A DNA stretch of 64,000 bases from Micromonospora citrea (GCF_900090315.1 NZ_FMHZ01000002.1:4248501-4312500), one strand, 5' to 3'; positions 14,623 to 28,645 are shown, counted from the stretch's first letter. Notes: a model not told the origin generated them from the sequence alone. Translations and numbers: made by a program.

Positions 14623-15015
14623 GTGGCCGACAAGAAGCGGCGCGGCGAGGACGCCGGCGACGACCGTCTGCACGACGACATCGTCGACGACGTGGCCGAC
14701 GACGACGCCACCGACGCCGAGGAGCCGGTTTCCCGCGGCGGCACCGCGACGCGGTCGCGGGCGAAGGCCGAGTCGGCCGACAGCCGGCCGAAGACCAAGA
14801 CGGACACCGATCGCGTGGGTCTGTTCGGCCGCATCGCCCGATTCATCCGCGAGGTCGTGGCCGAGCTGCGTAAGGTCATCTGGCCGACCCGCAAGGAGCT
14901 GCTGACCTACACGGCCGTGGTGGTCGCCTTCGTCACGGTGATGCTGACGATCGTGGCCGGCCTGGACTTCGCCTTCGCGAAGGGCGTGCTGTGGGTCTTC
15001 GGCAACCCCAGCTGA
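14623..15015 (+). CDS. secE: Preprotein translocase subunit SecE
   Basis: 130 residues. The first 70 are an acidic, disordered extension (DDIVDDVADDDATDAEE) common in actinobacteria. Then comes the diagnostic amphipathic helix VVAELRKVIWPTRKELL and a single membrane helix (TYTAVVVAFVTVMLTIVAGLDF). SecE clamps SecY in the plasma membrane. GTG 14623 has GGAGGG 6-11 bases upstream; the frame is open further upstream but without support. nusG follows after 38 bases. Confidence 0.95.
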   Translation: MADKKRRGEDAGDDRLHDDIVDDVADDDATDAEEPVSRGGTATRSRAKAESADSRPKTKTDTDRVGLFGRIARFIREVVAELRKVIWPTRKELLTYTAVVVAFVTVMLTIVAGLDFAFAKGVLWVFGNPS

Positions 15016-15053
15016 GCGGCCGACTGAGCCGATAGTGACGGAAGTGAGCGAGC

Positions 15054-15776
15054 GTGCCTGAGTACGACGAGACCGCCGAGACCACGGACGAGCAGTCCAC
15101 GGTGGCGACGGCGGCTGGTGACGAGTCGGTCGAGGCCGCCAGCGAGCCGGAGTTCCCCACCACCGAGCCCGCCCCGGACGAGGACTTCGACCCGGTCGCC
15201 GAGCTGCGGCAGAAGCTGCGCTACGCGCCGGGCGACTGGTACGTGGTGCACTCGTACGCCGGCTACGAGAACAAGGTCAAGACCAACCTCGAGACCCGGA
15301 TCACGAGCCTCGACATGGAGGACTACATCTACCAGGTCGAGGTCCCGACCCGGGAAGAGGTCGAGGTCAAGAACGGGAAGCGGTCGCAGGTCCAGGCCAA
15401 GGTCTTCCCGGGCTACATCCTGGTGCGGATGGAGCTGACCGCGGAGTCCTACTCCTGCGTGCGCAACACGCCGGGCGTGACGGGCTTCGTCGGCGCGACC
15501 GACCGGGCCGACCGGCCGGCTCCGCTCTCCCTCGACGAGGTGCTGAAGTGGCTGGCGCCGGCCGTCGAGACCGAGCAGAAGAAGGCCAAGCCCGAGATCA
15601 AGGTCCTCGACTTCGAGGTCGGCGACTCGGTCACGGTCACCGACGGCGCCTTCGCCTCGCTGCCGGCGACGATCAGCGAGATCAACGCCGACCAGCAGAA
15701 GCTCAAGGTGCTCGTGTCGATCTTCGGCCGCGAGACGCCCGTGGAGCTCAACTTCAACCAGGTCACCAAGATCTGA
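15054..15776 (+). CDS. nusG: Transcription termination/antitermination factor NusG
   Basis: 240 residues. A 60-residue acidic extension (typical of actinobacteria) precedes the NGN domain (about 65-170: [20 protein letters not shown], and [13 protein letters not shown]). The KOW domain closes the protein ([21 protein letters not shown] to [11 protein letters not shown]). NusG binds the RNA polymerase clamp and couples to S10/Rho. The start is GTG 15054. Confidence 0.97.
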   Translation: MPEYDETAETTDEQSTVATAAGDESVEAASEPEFPTTEPAPDEDFDPVAELRQKLRYAPGDWYVVHSYAGYENKVKTNLETRITSLDMEDYIYQVEVPTREEVEVKNGKRSQVQAKVFPGYILVRMELTAESYSCVRNTPGVTGFVGATDRADRPAPLSLDEVLKWLAPAVETEQKKAKPEIKVLDFEVGDSVTVTDGAFASLPATISEINADQQKLKVLVSIFGRETPVELNFNQVTKI

Positions 15777-15784
15777 CGTACGGT

Positions 15785-15816
15785 CGCCGGCGGTGGGCAG
15801 CGTCCCGCCGCCGGCG
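15785..15816 (+). terminator. Hairpin after nusG
   Basis: CGCCGGCGGTGGG (15785-15797) pairs with CCCGCCGCCGGCG (15804-15816) with one mismatch, 8 bases after the nusG stop. No T run. A TACCCT box at 15869-15874 could restart transcription for rplK. Confidence 0.6.
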
Positions 15817-15956
15817 CACTCGTTCCGGCCCGCTCGACCTCGGCGGGAGGGGCGCCGGGACGCTGCGCTACCCTAGAACGTCGCCGCTGTCGAATCGCGC
15901 TGACCGTGCGCGCCCGTGGCCGGCACCTTTCCCAGTTCCAAGCCCCAGGAAGAGAC

Positions 15957-16388
15957 ATGCCTCCGAAGAAGAAGCTCGTCAAGACGTTCACGCTTCAGCT
16001 GCCGGCGGGCCAGGCCACCCCGGCGCCGCCGGTCGGCCCCGCGCTCGGCCAGCACGGCGTGAACATCATGGAGTTCTGCAAGTCCTACAACGCGCAGACC
16101 GAGTCCCAGCGGGGCGACATCGTCCCCGCCGAGATCAGCGTCTACGAGGACCGCAGCTTCACGTTCGTGCTGAAGACCCCGCCCGCCGCCCGGCTGCTGA
16201 TCAAGGCCGCCGGCGTGCAGAAGGGCTCGGGCGTCCCGCACAAGGAGAAGGTCGGCTCGGTCTCCCGCGCCCAGGTTCGCGAGATCGCCGAGAAGAAGAT
16301 GGCCGACCTCAACGCCAACGACCTCGACCAGGCCGAGAAGATCATCGCCGGCACCGCCCGGTCGATGGGCCTCAACGTCACCGACTGA
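15957..16388 (+). CDS. rplK: 50S ribosomal protein L11
   Basis: 143 residues, the usual length. The N-terminal domain has [20 protein letters not shown], which contains the proline-rich loop touched by thiopeptides, and the C-terminal domain has [20 protein letters not shown], which binds the 23S GTPase centre. No resistance-type change is visible in the proline region. ATG 15957 follows AGGAAGAG. It forms a two-gene unit with rplA. Confidence 0.98.
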   Translation: MPPKKKLVKTFTLQLPAGQATPAPPVGPALGQHGVNIMEFCKSYNAQTESQRGDIVPAEISVYEDRSFTFVLKTPPAARLLIKAAGVQKGSGVPHKEKVGSVSRAQVREIAEKKMADLNANDLDQAEKIIAGTARSMGLNVTD

Positions 16389-16467
16389 CCTCGGTCACCG
16401 TCAGATCCAGTTCGTGGGAGGGCCCGCGGAAGTCGCGGCCCGCCATAGACCACAGGAGTCACAGGAC

Positions 16468-17184
16468 ATGCAGCGCAGCAAGAGCTACCGCAAGGCCGCC
16501 GAGGTCATCGACCGGTCGAAGCTCTACACCCCCGCCGAGGCCGTGAAGCTGGCCAAGGACACCACCACCGCCAAGTTCGACGCCACGGTCGAGGTCGCCA
16601 TGCGCCTCGGCGTCGACCCCCGCAAGGCGGACCAGATGGTCCGCGGCACCGTCAACCTGCCGCACGGCACCGGTAAGACCGCCCGCGTGATCGTCTTCGC
16701 CGCCGGCGCGAAGGCCGAGGAGGCCGCCGCCGCCGGTGCGGACGAGGTGGGCACCGATGAGCTGGTCGCCCGGATCCAGGGCGGTTGGCTCGACTTCGAC
16801 GCGGCGATCGCCACGCCGGACCAGATGGCCAAGATCGGCCGGATCGCGCGGATCCTGGGCCCGCGCGGTCTCATGCCGAACCCGAAGACCGGCACGGTGA
16901 CCATGGACGTCACCAAGGCCGTCTCGGACATCAAGGGCGGTAAGATCACCTTCCGGGTGGACAAGCACTCCAACCTGCACCTGATCATCGGCAAGGCGTC
17001 CTTCTCCGAGGGCCAGCTGATCGACAACTACGCGGCGGTCCTCGACGAGGTCCTGCGGGCCAAGCCGTCCGCCGCGAAGGGCAAGTACCTCAAGAAGGTC
17101 ACCATCACCACCACCATGGGCCCGGGCGTCCCGGTCGACCCGAACCTGGTGAAGAACCTGCAGGAGGCCTCGGCCGAGGGCTGA
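16468..17184 (+). CDS. rplA: 50S ribosomal protein L1
   Basis: 238 residues. The L1 stalk protein: domain I at both ends ([33 protein letters not shown]) and domain II in the middle, with the signature [20 protein letters not shown]. In bacteria L1 also represses its own mRNA; the rplK upstream region was not seen to contain an obvious copy of the binding site. The start is ATG 16468 with ACAGGA just upstream. Confidence 0.98.
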   Translation: MQRSKSYRKAAEVIDRSKLYTPAEAVKLAKDTTTAKFDATVEVAMRLGVDPRKADQMVRGTVNLPHGTGKTARVIVFAAGAKAEEAAAAGADEVGTDELVARIQGGWLDFDAAIATPDQMAKIGRIARILGPRGLMPNPKTGTVTMDVTKAVSDIKGGKITFRVDKHSNLHLIIGKASFSEGQLIDNYAAVLDEVLRAKPSAAKGKYLKKVTITTTMGPGVPVDPNLVKNLQEASAEG

Positions 17185-17205
17185 GCACACCCACCCGCAC
17201 CCGTG

Positions 17206-17238
17206 ACGGGGCGTCGCCACACCGTGGCGGCGCCCCGT
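17206..17238 (+). terminator. Hairpin after rplA
   Basis: A 15-bp stem (17206-17220 with 17224-17238, ACGGGGCG...CGCCCCGT) with one G-U pair and a 3-base loop, 21 bases after the rplA stop. Confidence 0.75.
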
Positions 17239-17266
17239 TCCGCGTCCGCTGTGGCATGCTCGACCG

Positions 17267-18094
17267 GTGCGGCTGGAAGACGTTTGGCTGCGGTACCGGC
17301 GGCGTGGGCCCTGGGTGCTGCGGGCAACCGATGTGCGCGTCGGCCCCGGCGAGGTCGTTGTCGTGCTCGGCCGCAACGGCGTCGGCAAGTCGACCCTGCT
17401 CCAGGTGGCGGCCGGGGTGCTGCGGCCGAGCCGGGGGCGGGTGACCGACCGGCCCCGGCACGTCGGGTGGGTCCCGGAGCGCTTCCCCGCCGACCAGCCC
17501 TTCACCGTCGAGCGCTACCTGGCCGCCATGGGGCGCGTCGCCGGCCTCGACCCGCTCGCGACGGCCCGGGCCGTCGACCACTGGACCGACCGGCTGGGCC
17601 TGGCCGGCTTCCGCCGGGTGCGGCTGCCGGAGCTGTCCAAGGGCACCGCCCAGAAGGTCGGCCTGGCCCAGGCGATGCTGCGCCCGCCCGGCCTGCTGGT
17701 GCTCGACGAGCCGTGGGAGGGCCTGGACGCCGCCACCCGGGAACTGGTGCCCGCGGTGATCGACGAGGTGTCGGCCGCCGGTGGGTCGGTGCTGGTCAGC
17801 GACCATCGCGGCGAGATCGCCCGGCTGCCCGGGGCCCGGCGCTGGACGGTGGCCGACGGCGTCGTCACCGAGGGCGCGCCGCCGGCCGACGAGGCGGTCG
17901 CCGTGGTCGAGGTGGCGGTGCCGGCCGCCCGGGTCGCCGGCGCCGTCGCCCGCCTGCGCGCCGAGGGCCATCACATCCTTCGCGTACGCCCCGACGCGTC
18001 CGCACCGCCCGACCTCGCCGAGGGGACGTCGGCGGCGACCGTGGAGATCGGCGCGGCGGAGCCGATCGGGCCGGCCGGCGGGGGAGCGCGGTGA
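17267..18094 (+). CDS. ABC transporter ATP-binding protein
   Basis: 275 residues with one nucleotide-binding domain. Walker A is GRNGVGKST (about residues 37-45) and Walker B is LLVLDEPWEGLD (about 148-159). The signature segment reads LSKGTAQKV instead of LSGGQ, a form common in ABC-2 type exporters. The last 80 residues form an extra domain with alternating Val/Ala strands. GTG 17267 lies six bases after CATGCT, a -10-like box, suggesting a leaderless message. The next gene overlaps in GTGA, so this ATPase energises that permease. Confidence 0.9.
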   Translation: MRLEDVWLRYRRRGPWVLRATDVRVGPGEVVVVLGRNGVGKSTLLQVAAGVLRPSRGRVTDRPRHVGWVPERFPADQPFTVERYLAAMGRVAGLDPLATARAVDHWTDRLGLAGFRRVRLPELSKGTAQKVGLAQAMLRPPGLLVLDEPWEGLDAATRELVPAVIDEVSAAGGSVLVSDHRGEIARLPGARRWTVADGVVTEGAPPADEAVAVVEVAVPAARVAGAVARLRAEGHHILRVRPDASAPPDLAEGTSAATVEIGAAEPIGPAGGGAR

Positions 18095-18780
18095 CCGCGC
18101 TGCTCCGGCTGCGGCTGGCCGGCTTCCTGCGTACGGGAAGGGCGCTGGCGCCGCTGCTCACCGGGCTGGTGGCCCTCGGCGTCCTCTACGGCGGCGGCCG
18201 GGCGCAGGCGGGGGAGGCGTACGGCGTCTCGGCGGTGGTGCTCTTCCCCGTGCTGGCCTGGCAGACCAAGGTGCTGCTGGACGTCGAGCCCGACGTGCAG
18301 CGCCGGCTGGCCCAGGCCCTGGTCGGCGCGCGCCGGGAGCGGCTCGCCGGGCTGCTCGCCGCCGGCGTGGCGGGGCTGGGCACGGTGGCCGTCGCGCTGG
18401 CCTTCCCGTGGCTGGTCGGCGGGGTCACCGGTCCCGTGGCGCCGGGCGACCGCCCGGTGCCCCTCGGCATCGCCGTCGGGCTGTGGGCGCACCTGCTGGC
18501 CGTACCGGCGGCGGTGGCGCTCGGGGCGCTGGCCAGCCGCGCGTCGGCGGGCGGTGCGGCCCACGGCGTCGCGGTGCTCGCGCTCGGCGGCGTCGGCGCG
18601 GTCGTGCTCGGCCTGAGCGGCTCGGTGGGGCCGTGGCTGGCGCCGCCGGTGATGGCCACCGCGCGGGCCGCCGCCGGCGACCTGGGCGCGTCGACGGTGG
18701 CGCTGCTGACCGCCTGGGCGGTCGCCTGGAGCGCGGTCGCCGGCGTGGCCTACCTGTGGCGGCGTCGCCACCGCCCCTGA
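18091..18780 (+). CDS. ABC-2 type exporter membrane subunit (predicted)
   Basis: 229 residues with about six hydrophobic helices (residues 18-35, 45-65, 90-115, 130-150, 160-180 and 200-222) and basic loops (QRRLAQALVGARRERLAG). No named family was recognised by motif; the role is inferred from the 4-base overlap with the ATPase gene. GTG 18091 is the only start that fits the coupling. The substrate is unknown. It sits between rplA and rplJ, a place normally without transporter genes in other phyla. Confidence 0.75.
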   Translation: MTALLRLRLAGFLRTGRALAPLLTGLVALGVLYGGGRAQAGEAYGVSAVVLFPVLAWQTKVLLDVEPDVQRRLAQALVGARRERLAGLLAAGVAGLGTVAVALAFPWLVGGVTGPVAPGDRPVPLGIAVGLWAHLLAVPAAVALGALASRASAGGAAHGVAVLALGGVGAVVLGLSGSVGPWLAPPVMATARAAAGDLGASTVALLTAWAVAWSAVAGVAYLWRRRHRP

Positions 18781-18889
18781 CCGCCACGGCCGCGCCGCCC
18801 GACGTGGGGTCGCCACCAATTTCGGGTGGGTGGCGCCCCCGGCCCGCCCACTGGTCCCGGGGGGCGTGACCCGGGACACCAGGGGCGAT

Positions 18890-18919
18890 TTGGCGCTCGC
18901 GGCACTCCTCGCGTAACCT
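18890..18919 (+). promoter_or_regulatory. Predicted promoter of rplJ-rplL
   Basis: TTGGCG (18890-18895) and TAACCT (18914-18919) are 18 bases apart. The predicted transcript begins just before the L10 leader. Confidence 0.6.
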
Positions 18920-18933
18920 TGGCCGCGAAGTTC

Positions 18934-19094
18934 CACCCAGAGACCGCTGGTCACCGTGCCCCGGCACGGTCGAAGGTCCCGCGACGACGGGCGACCCGCG
19001 CAGGGCGGTAAGCGAAATTCGGTGCTGAGCACGGTCCGCCGACTGTGCCTCGTGTCCCGGCCCTCGCCCCGTGCGCCCTGCGCCGGGGCTTTCT
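18934..19094 (+). ncRNA. Ribosomal protein L10 leader
   Basis: The sequence keeps the hallmark strings of this leader (AGACCGCTGGTC, TCGAAGGTCCCGC, GGGCGACCCGCGCAGGG). GCGCAGGGCG near 18998 pairs with CGCCCTGCGC at 19074-19083 to form an attenuator-like stem. In bacteria the L10-(L7/L12) complex binds this RNA and represses its own operon. Confidence 0.8.
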
Positions 19095-19174
19095 CGTTCT
19101 CGTGATGCCTCCGCTCCCGTCGAAAGCTCCGGCCGACGACGGTGACCAGCCTCGAGCAACGAGAGAGGAGGGAC

Positions 19175-19720
19175 ATGGCGGACAAGCCGATCCGGGCCGA
19201 CAAGGCCACGGCCGTCGCTGAGCTGACCGAGAGCTTCCGCAACGCGGGCGCCACGGTGCTGACCGAGTACCGCGGTCTGACGGTTTCCCAGCTCACCCAG
19301 CTGCGACGCTCGCTCGGCAAGGAGACCAGCTACACGGTCGCGAAGAACACGCTCGCGAAGCGTGCCGCGTCGGACGCTGGCATCTCCGGTCTCGACGAGA
19401 TGTTCACCGGTCCTACCGCGCTGACTTTCGTTTCGGGCGACGTCGTCGAGGCGGCGAAGGGGCTTCGCGACTTCGCGAAGGCCAACCCGAAGCTCGTCAT
19501 CAAGGGCGGTGTCTTCGAGGGCAAGGCCATTTCCGCGGCCGAGGTCACGAAGCTCGCCGACCTGGAGTCCCGTGAGGTGCTGCTGGCCAAGCTGGCCGGC
19601 GCGATGAAGGGCAACCTGAGCAAGGCCGCGGCCCTGTTCCAGGCTCCGCTCTCCAAGGCCGCCCGTGCGGCGGCCGCCCTGGCGGACAAGCGCGAGAAGG
19701 AGGGCGCCGAGGCGGCCTGA
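19175..19720 (+). CDS. rplJ: 50S ribosomal protein L10
   Basis: 181 residues. The RNA-binding N-terminal domain shows [20 protein letters not shown] and the C-terminal helices that carry L7/L12 dimers end in [16 protein letters not shown] 19175 has GAGAGGAGG immediately upstream. It is the base of the ribosomal stalk. Excess L10 complex is expected to bind the leader at 18934-19094. rplL follows after 54 bases. Confidence 0.98.
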   Translation: MADKPIRADKATAVAELTESFRNAGATVLTEYRGLTVSQLTQLRRSLGKETSYTVAKNTLAKRAASDAGISGLDEMFTGPTALTFVSGDVVEAAKGLRDFAKANPKLVIKGGVFEGKAISAAEVTKLADLESREVLLAKLAGAMKGNLSKAAALFQAPLSKAARAAAALADKREKEGAEAA

Positions 19721-19774
19721 GGCCCCACGGCGCACCCAGTTCTTACCTAACAGATTCAGGAAAGGACGCCAGAC

Positions 19775-20164
19775 ATGGCGAAGCTCAGCACCGACGAGCT
19801 GCTCGACGCGTTCAAGGAGATGACGCTGATCGAGCTCTCCGAGTTCGTGAAGCAGTTCGAGGAGACCTTCGAGGTCACCGCCGCCGCCCCGGTCGCCGTG
19901 GCCGCGGGTGCCCCGGCCGCCGGCGGTGCCGCCGCCCCGGCCGAGGAGGAGAAGGACGAGTTCGACGTCATCCTCGAGGCTGACGGTGGCAAGAAGATCC
20001 AGGTCATCAAGGTCGTGCGCGAGCTGACCGGCCTGGGCCTCAAGGAGGCCAAGGACCTGGTCGAGTCCGCTCCGAAGGCCGTCCTGGAGAAGGCCAACAA
20101 GGAGACCGCCGACAAGGCCAAGACCAAGCTCGAGGGCGAGGGCGCCAAGGTCACCCTCAAGTGA
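19775..20164 (+). CDS. rplL: 50S ribosomal protein L7/L12
   Basis: 129 residues: an N-terminal dimer domain ([19 protein letters not shown]), an Ala/Pro/Gly-rich hinge ([16 protein letters not shown]) and the C-terminal factor-binding domain ([20 protein letters not shown] to [14 protein letters not shown]). The acidic C-terminal domain recruits EF-Tu and EF-G. ATG 19775 is preceded by AGGAAAGGA. Confidence 0.98.
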   Translation: MAKLSTDELLDAFKEMTLIELSEFVKQFEETFEVTAAAPVAVAAGAPAAGGAAAPAEEEKDEFDVILEADGGKKIQVIKVVRELTGLGLKEAKDLVESAPKAVLEKANKETADKAKTKLEGEGAKVTLK

Positions 20165-20187
20165 CCTGAGGTCGACCAGGCGCGTGT

Positions 20188-20205
20188 CCGGCTCACGTGA
20201 GCCGG
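20188..20205. repeat. Perfect 18-bp palindrome
   Basis: CCGGCTCACGTGAGCCGG, 24 bases after the rplL stop. It could be an RNA hairpin that helps end or process the rplJL message; being fully symmetric, it could also be a protein site. Confidence 0.5.
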
Positions 20206-20218
20206 GGCACACCGCGTC

Positions 20219-20258
20219 ACGGCGGGCGGTGATCCGACAGTGGATCGCCGCCCGCCGT
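20219..20258 (+). terminator. Terminator of rplJ-rplL
   Basis: A 17-bp perfect stem (20219-20235 with 20242-20258, ACGGCGGGCGG...CCGCCCGCCGT) around a 6-base loop, with TCTTGG following. Confidence 0.8.
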
Positions 20259-20579
20259 CTTGGTGGTCCCGGCGTCAACGCGGTGAGCAGGGCGTCCGTG
20301 CCCGGCGGCGGTGCCCGCGCGGCGCGTGCCGGTAGCCCTTGGGTGGGAAAGACGGGGCGACCCGGATGCCGGCCCTTGACGCGGCACCGGGCTGACAGGC
20401 ACGCTGACACCAGCAAGACCTTCCGCGCTTGCAACGGCCACCACTTGGGTAATGGCAGCGGCAGCACCATCGGCCGCGGCACCCGAGCGGCCCGGCAGGA
20501 ACGTCGCGTTCCGAGCGGCCCGGTGAGACCCGGTTCCAGGGGTCCCGAGGCACGTTCCGCGACGACCTGCGGGGTGGGC

Positions 20580-20608
20580 TGGACAGCGGTTAGCCTCTCG
20601 GCTACACT
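20580..20608 (+). promoter_or_regulatory. Predicted rpoBC promoter
   Basis: TGGACA (20580-20585) and TACACT (20603-20608) are exactly 17 bases apart, giving a leader of about 120 bases before rpoB. TTGACC at 20632 hints at a second promoter, but no well-spaced -10 follows. The stretch 20259-20579 has no gene that I can support. Confidence 0.65.
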
Positions 20609-20735
20609 GCTAGTTTGCGCTGCCTTCCGACTTGACCCCTGCTCGGAAATGTCCGTTTATGGATAATTCCGGTGGGGTCATTGGAGTGCACGCGTACCAG
20701 CCGTTCTGCAGCACCGGTCCTCGGAAGGACGCATC

Positions 20736-23700
20736 TTGGCAGCTTCCCGCCCTGCGAAGACCAGTCGTACGTCGAGCGCATTCGCTCCCCGCCGAGTTTC
20801 ATTCGGCAGGATCACCGAACACCTCGAGGTCCCCAACCTCCTCGCCATCCAGAACGAGTCCTTCGACTGGCTCGTCGGCAACGAGGCTTGGCAGGGCCGG
20901 TCGGCGGACGACCCGCACGCACGCTCGGGTCTCGCGGAGATCCTCGACGAGATCAGTCCCATTGAGGACTTCTCCGGCACCATGTCGCTCTCCTTCTCGG
21001 CTCCGCGCTTCGACGAGGTCAAGGCCTCGATCGAGGAGTGCAAGGAGAAGGACCTGACCTACTGCGCGCCGCTGTTCGTGACCGCGGAGTTCACCAACAA
21101 CACCACCGGCGAGATCAAGAGCCAGACGGTGTTCATGGGTGACTTCCCGATGATGACGCCGAAGGGCACCTTCATCATCAACGGCACCGAGCGCGTCGTG
21201 GTCAGCCAGCTCGTCCGGTCCCCGGGCGTCTACTTCGACAAGCAGCCGGACAAGACCTCCGACCGCGACCTCTCCAGCGTCAAGGTCATCCCGAGCCGGG
21301 GTGCCTGGCTGGAGTTCGACATCGACAAGCGCGAGACGGTCGGCGTTCGCATCGACCGCAAGCGCCGGCAGGCCGTCACGGTGCTGCTCAAGGCCATCGG
21401 CTGGTCCGCCGAGCGGATCCGCGAGCGGTTCGGCTGGTCCGAGCTGATGATGACCACGCTCGAGAAGGACCACATCGCCGGCCAGGACGAGGCGCTACTC
21501 GACATCTACCGGAAGCTCCGCCCTGGCGAGCCGCCGACCCGCGAGAACGCCCAGACCCTGCTCGACAACCTCTTCTTCAACCCGAAGCGGTACGACGTCG
21601 CCAAGGTCGGGCGCTACAAGTTCAACAAGAAGCTCGAGCTGGACGTGCCGATCACCACCGGCACGCTGACCGAGGACGACATCGTCGCCACCGTGGAATA
21701 CCTCTGCCGGCTGCACGCCGGTGAGGAGGGCTACGAGGCCGACGACATCGACCACTTCGGCAACCGGCGCCTGCGTACGGTGGGCGAGCTGATCCAGAAC
21801 CAGGTCCGGGTCGGTCTGTCCCGGATGGAGCGCGTCGTCCGCGAGCGGATGACCACCCAGGACGTCGAGGCGATCACGCCGCAGACCCTGATCAACATCC
21901 GCCCCGTGGTGGCGGCGATCAAGGAGTTCTTCGGCACCTCGCAGCTGTCCCAGTTCATGGACCAGACCAACCCGCTGGCGGGCCTGACCCACCGGCGCCG
22001 GCTGAGCGCGCTCGGCCCGGGTGGTCTGTCCCGGGAGCGGGCCGGCTTCGAGGTCCGCGACGTGCACCCGTCCCACTACGGCCGGATGTGCCCGATCGAG
22101 ACGCCGGAAGGCCCGAACATCGGTCTGATCGGCGCGCTGTCCACCTTCGCCCGGGTCAACCCGTTCGGCTTCATCGAGACGCCGTACCGGAAGGTCGTCG
22201 ACGGTCGGGTCACCGACCAGATCGACTACCTGACCGCGGACGAGGAGGACCGGTTCGTCAAGGCGCAGGCCAACGCGCCGCTGCGGGCCGACGGCACGTT
22301 CGCCGAGGACCGGGTCCTGGTCCGCCGTAAGGGCGGCGAGACCGAGGACGTCCCGCCGGCGTCCGTGGACTACATGGACGTGTCGCCGCGGCAGATGACC
22401 TCGGTCGCGACCGCGATGATCCCGTTCCTCGAGCACGACGACGCCAACCGGGCGCTGATGGGCGCGAACATGCAGCGCCAGGCGGTGCCGCTGGTCAAGG
22501 CCGAGTCCCCGCTGGTCGGCACGGGCATGGAATACCGTGCCGCGGTCGACGCCGGTGACGTGGTCGTCGCCGAGGTCGGCGGCGTCATCGAGGACCTCTG
22601 CGCCGACTACATCACCATCCACCAGGACGACGGCCACCGCCGCACGTACCTGCTGCACAAGTTCCGCCGCTCCAACGCCGGCTCCTGCGTCAACCAGAAG
22701 CCGGTCGTCTTCGAGGGCGACCGCGTCGAGGCCGGCCAGGTCATCGCCGACGGTCCCTGCACCGACGAGGGCGAGATGGCGCTCGGGCGCAACCTGCTCG
22801 TGGCGTTCATGTGCTGGGAGGGCCACAACTACGAGGACGCGATCATCCTGTCGCAGCGCCTCGTGCAGCAGGACGTGCTCACCTCGATCCACATCGAGGA
22901 GCACGAGGTCGACGCCCGGGACACCAAGCTGGGCCCGGAGGAGATCACCCGCGACATCCCGAACGTCAGCGAGGAGATGCTCGCCGACCTCGACGAGCGC
23001 GGCATCATCCGGATCGGCGCCGAGGTCGTCCCCGGCGACATCCTGGTCGGCAAGGTCACGCCCAAGGGCGAGACCGAGCTGACCCCGGAGGAGCGGCTGC
23101 TCCGCGCGATCTTCGGTGAGAAGGCGCGCGAGGTCCGCGACACCTCGCTGAAGGTGCCGCACGGAGAGACCGGCACGGTCATCGGTGTGCGTACCTTCTC
23201 CCGCGAGGACGGCGACGAGCTGCCGCCGGGCGTCAACGAGCTGGTCCGGGTCTACGTCGCCCAGAAGCGGAAGATCCAGGACGGTGACAAGCTCGCCGGC
23301 CGGCACGGCAACAAGGGCGTCATCTCCAAGATCCTTCCGGTCGAGGACATGCCGTTCCTCGAGGACGGCACCCCGGTCGACATCGTGCTCAACCCGCTGG
23401 GTGTGCCGAGCCGGATGAACATCGGCCAGGTGCTGGAGACGCACCTCGGCTGGGTGGCCAAGACCGGCTGGAAGGTCGACGGCGACGACGCCGAGTGGAA
23501 GCGCCAGCTCCGCTCGATCGAGGCGCACGAGTCCGAGCCGGACACCAACGTGGCCACGCCGGTCTTCGACGGCGCCCGCGAGGAGGAGATCTCCGGTCTG
23601 CTGGCGTCGACCCTGCCCAACCGTGACGGCAAGCAGCTGATCGGCTCCAGCGGCAAGGCGCAGCTGTTCGACGGCCGCTCCGGCGAGCCGCTGCCGGACC

Positions 23701-24167
23701 CGATCGCGGTCGGCTACATCTACATCCTGAAGCTCAACCACCTGGTCGACGACAAGATCCACGCACGGTCGACCGGCCCGTACTCGATGATCACGCAGCA
23801 GCCGCTGGGTGGTAAGGCGCAGTTCGGTGGCCAGCGCTTCGGTGAGATGGAGTGCTGGGCGATGCAGGCGTACGGCGCCGCGTACGCCCTGCAGGAGCTG
23901 CTGACGATCAAGTCCGACGACGTCCTCGGCCGGGTCAAGGTCTACGAGGCGATCGTCAAGGGCGAGAACATCCCCGAGCCGGGCATCCCCGAGTCGTTCA
24001 AGGTGCTGCTCAAGGAGCTGCAGTCGCTGTGCCTCAACGTCGAGGTGCTCTCCAGCGACGGTGTGGCCCTCGAGATGCGCGAGACCGACGACGAGGTGTT
24101 CCGGGCCGCGGAGGAGCTGGGCATCGACCTGTCCCGGCGCGAGCCGAGCTCGGTCGAAGAGGTGTGA
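20736..24167 (+). CDS. rpoB: DNA-directed RNA polymerase subunit beta
   Basis: 1143 residues. The rifampicin-contact region reads [20 protein letters not shown] then [20 protein letters not shown] (about residues 403-440): the Asp, His and Ser most often mutated in resistance are wild type. [18 protein letters not shown], the [18 protein letters not shown] active-site segment and the C-terminal [18 protein letters not shown] are all intact. It starts at TTG 20736 with GGAAGGA 6-12 bases upstream, giving [14 protein letters not shown]. rpoC follows after a 119-base gap that holds a long hairpin. Confidence 0.99.
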   Translation: MAASRPAKTSRTSSAFAPRRVSFGRITEHLEVPNLLAIQNESFDWLVGNEAWQGRSADDPHARSGLAEILDEISPIEDFSGTMSLSFSAPRFDEVKASIEECKEKDLTYCAPLFVTAEFTNNTTGEIKSQTVFMGDFPMMTPKGTFIINGTERVVVSQLVRSPGVYFDKQPDKTSDRDLSSVKVIPSRGAWLEFDIDKRETVGVRIDRKRRQAVTVLLKAIGWSAERIRERFGWSELMMTTLEKDHIAGQDEALLDIYRKLRPGEPPTRENAQTLLDNLFFNPKRYDVAKVGRYKFNKKLELDVPITTGTLTEDDIVATVEYLCRLHAGEEGYEADDIDHFGNRRLRTVGELIQNQVRVGLSRMERVVRERMTTQDVEAITPQTLINIRPVVAAIKEFFGTSQLSQFMDQTNPLAGLTHRRRLSALGPGGLSRERAGFEVRDVHPSHYGRMCPIETPEGPNIGLIGALSTFARVNPFGFIETPYRKVVDGRVTDQIDYLTADEEDRFVKAQANAPLRADGTFAEDRVLVRRKGGETEDVPPASVDYMDVSPRQMTSVATAMIPFLEHDDANRALMGANMQRQAVPLVKAESPLVGTGMEYRAAVDAGDVVVAEVGGVIEDLCADYITIHQDDGHRRTYLLHKFRRSNAGSCVNQKPVVFEGDRVEAGQVIADGPCTDEGEMALGRNLLVAFMCWEGHNYEDAIILSQRLVQQDVLTSIHIEEHEVDARDTKLGPEEITRDIPNVSEEMLADLDERGIIRIGAEVVPGDILVGKVTPKGETELTPEERLLRAIFGEKAREVRDTSLKVPHGETGTVIGVRTFSREDGDELPPGVNELVRVYVAQKRKIQDGDKLAGRHGNKGVISKILPVEDMPFLEDGTPVDIVLNPLGVPSRMNIGQVLETHLGWVAKTGWKVDGDDAEWKRQLRSIEAHESEPDTNVATPVFDGAREEEISGLLASTLPNRDGKQLIGSSGKAQLFDGRSGEPLPDPIAVGYIYILKLNHLVDDKIHARSTGPYSMITQQPLGGKAQFGGQRFGEMECWAMQAYGAAYALQELLTIKSDDVLGRVKVYEAIVKGENIPEPGIPESFKVLLKELQSLCLNVEVLSSDGVALEMRETDDEVFRAAEELGIDLSRREPSSVEEV

Positions 24168-24173
24168 GGTGGT

Positions 24174-24243
24174 GGTTCGGGGCGGGGTGACCGGCTCCAG
24201 GCGGTCAGGCTTGATCCTTCCGCCGGTCACCTCGCCCCGAACC
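24174..24243 (+). repeat. Long hairpin between rpoB and rpoC
   Basis: The 21-base arms 24174-24194 and 24223-24243 (GGTTCGGGGCG... and ...CGCCCCGAACC) pair fully apart from one G-U. The loop is 28 bases. There is no T run, so an RNA processing or stabilising element is more likely than a full terminator. Confidence 0.75.
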
Positions 24244-24286
24244 CCCCGGATTAACTAGCTTTAAAGACGACGACATAGGGGACATA

Positions 24287-28174
<3,888 letters not shown>

Positions 28175-28184
28175 ACAGCACCGA

Positions 28185-28220
28185 CGACGAGGCCCCCGGC
28201 ACCCGCCGGGGGCCTCGTCG
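28185..28220 (+). terminator. Terminator after rpoC
   Basis: A 16-bp perfect stem (28185-28200 with 28205-28220, CGACGAGGCCCCC...) and a 4-base loop, 10 bases after the rpoC stop. Confidence 0.85.
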
Positions 28221-28273
28221 CGTCTCGGGGATCGGCCGGTCCGCGCCGGCGCGGCCGGGGCATGATGGTGGGC

Positions 28274-28645
28274 ATGACGACCGCACCCGGGCAGGCGCCC
28301 GTCGCCCCGCCGGGGCCGCCGCGCCACCCGCTCGACCCGGACCCGGCCCGGGCCACCAAGGCGAAGGCGGTCTTCGCGCTGGGCCTGATCGGTGCGCTGA
28401 CCGGCCTCTTCGTCGGCGGCGTGGTGCCCGCCACGGTGGCGCTCCAGCTCGCCCGGCAGGCGCGCCGCGAGGCGTACGCCTCGGGCGGCTTCCTGACCGG
28501 CGCCGCCTGGTTGCGCCAGGGGGAGCGGCTGGCCTGGACGGGCCTGGTCCTGTTCGCGGTCACCGTGGTGGCCGCGGTGGTGATCGGGGTGGTTCGCCTC
28601 GCCGACACCCCCTACGGGCAGGACTTCGCGCCGAACGTGGACTGA
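28274..28645 (+). CDS. Small DUF4190-like membrane protein
   Basis: 123 residues. A proline-rich cytoplasmic N-terminus (PVAPPGPPRHPLDPDP) is followed by two helices (AKAVFALGLIGALTGLFVGG and LAWTGLVLFAVTVVAAVVIG), joined by a basic loop (LQLARQARREAYASGG). This layout and the LARQARREA helix resemble DUF4190 proteins, whose function is unknown. ATG 28274 was chosen; in-frame ATGs at 28262 and 28265 are possible. It is the first of two such genes downstream of rpoC. Confidence 0.7.
   Translation: MTTAPGQAPVAPPGPPRHPLDPDPARATKAKAVFALGLIGALTGLFVGGVVPATVALQLARQARREAYASGGFLTGAAWLRQGERLAWTGLVLFAVTVVAAVVIGVVRLADTPYGQDFAPNVD

Noticed and set aside
20632..20667. Second rpoB promoter (TTGACC with TATGGA or GATAAT)
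   Set aside because: The spacers are 20 or 24 bases, too long for a confident call.
21943..22060. Rifamycin-resistant type RpoB
   Set aside because: The Asp, His and Ser positions of the resistance region are wild type.
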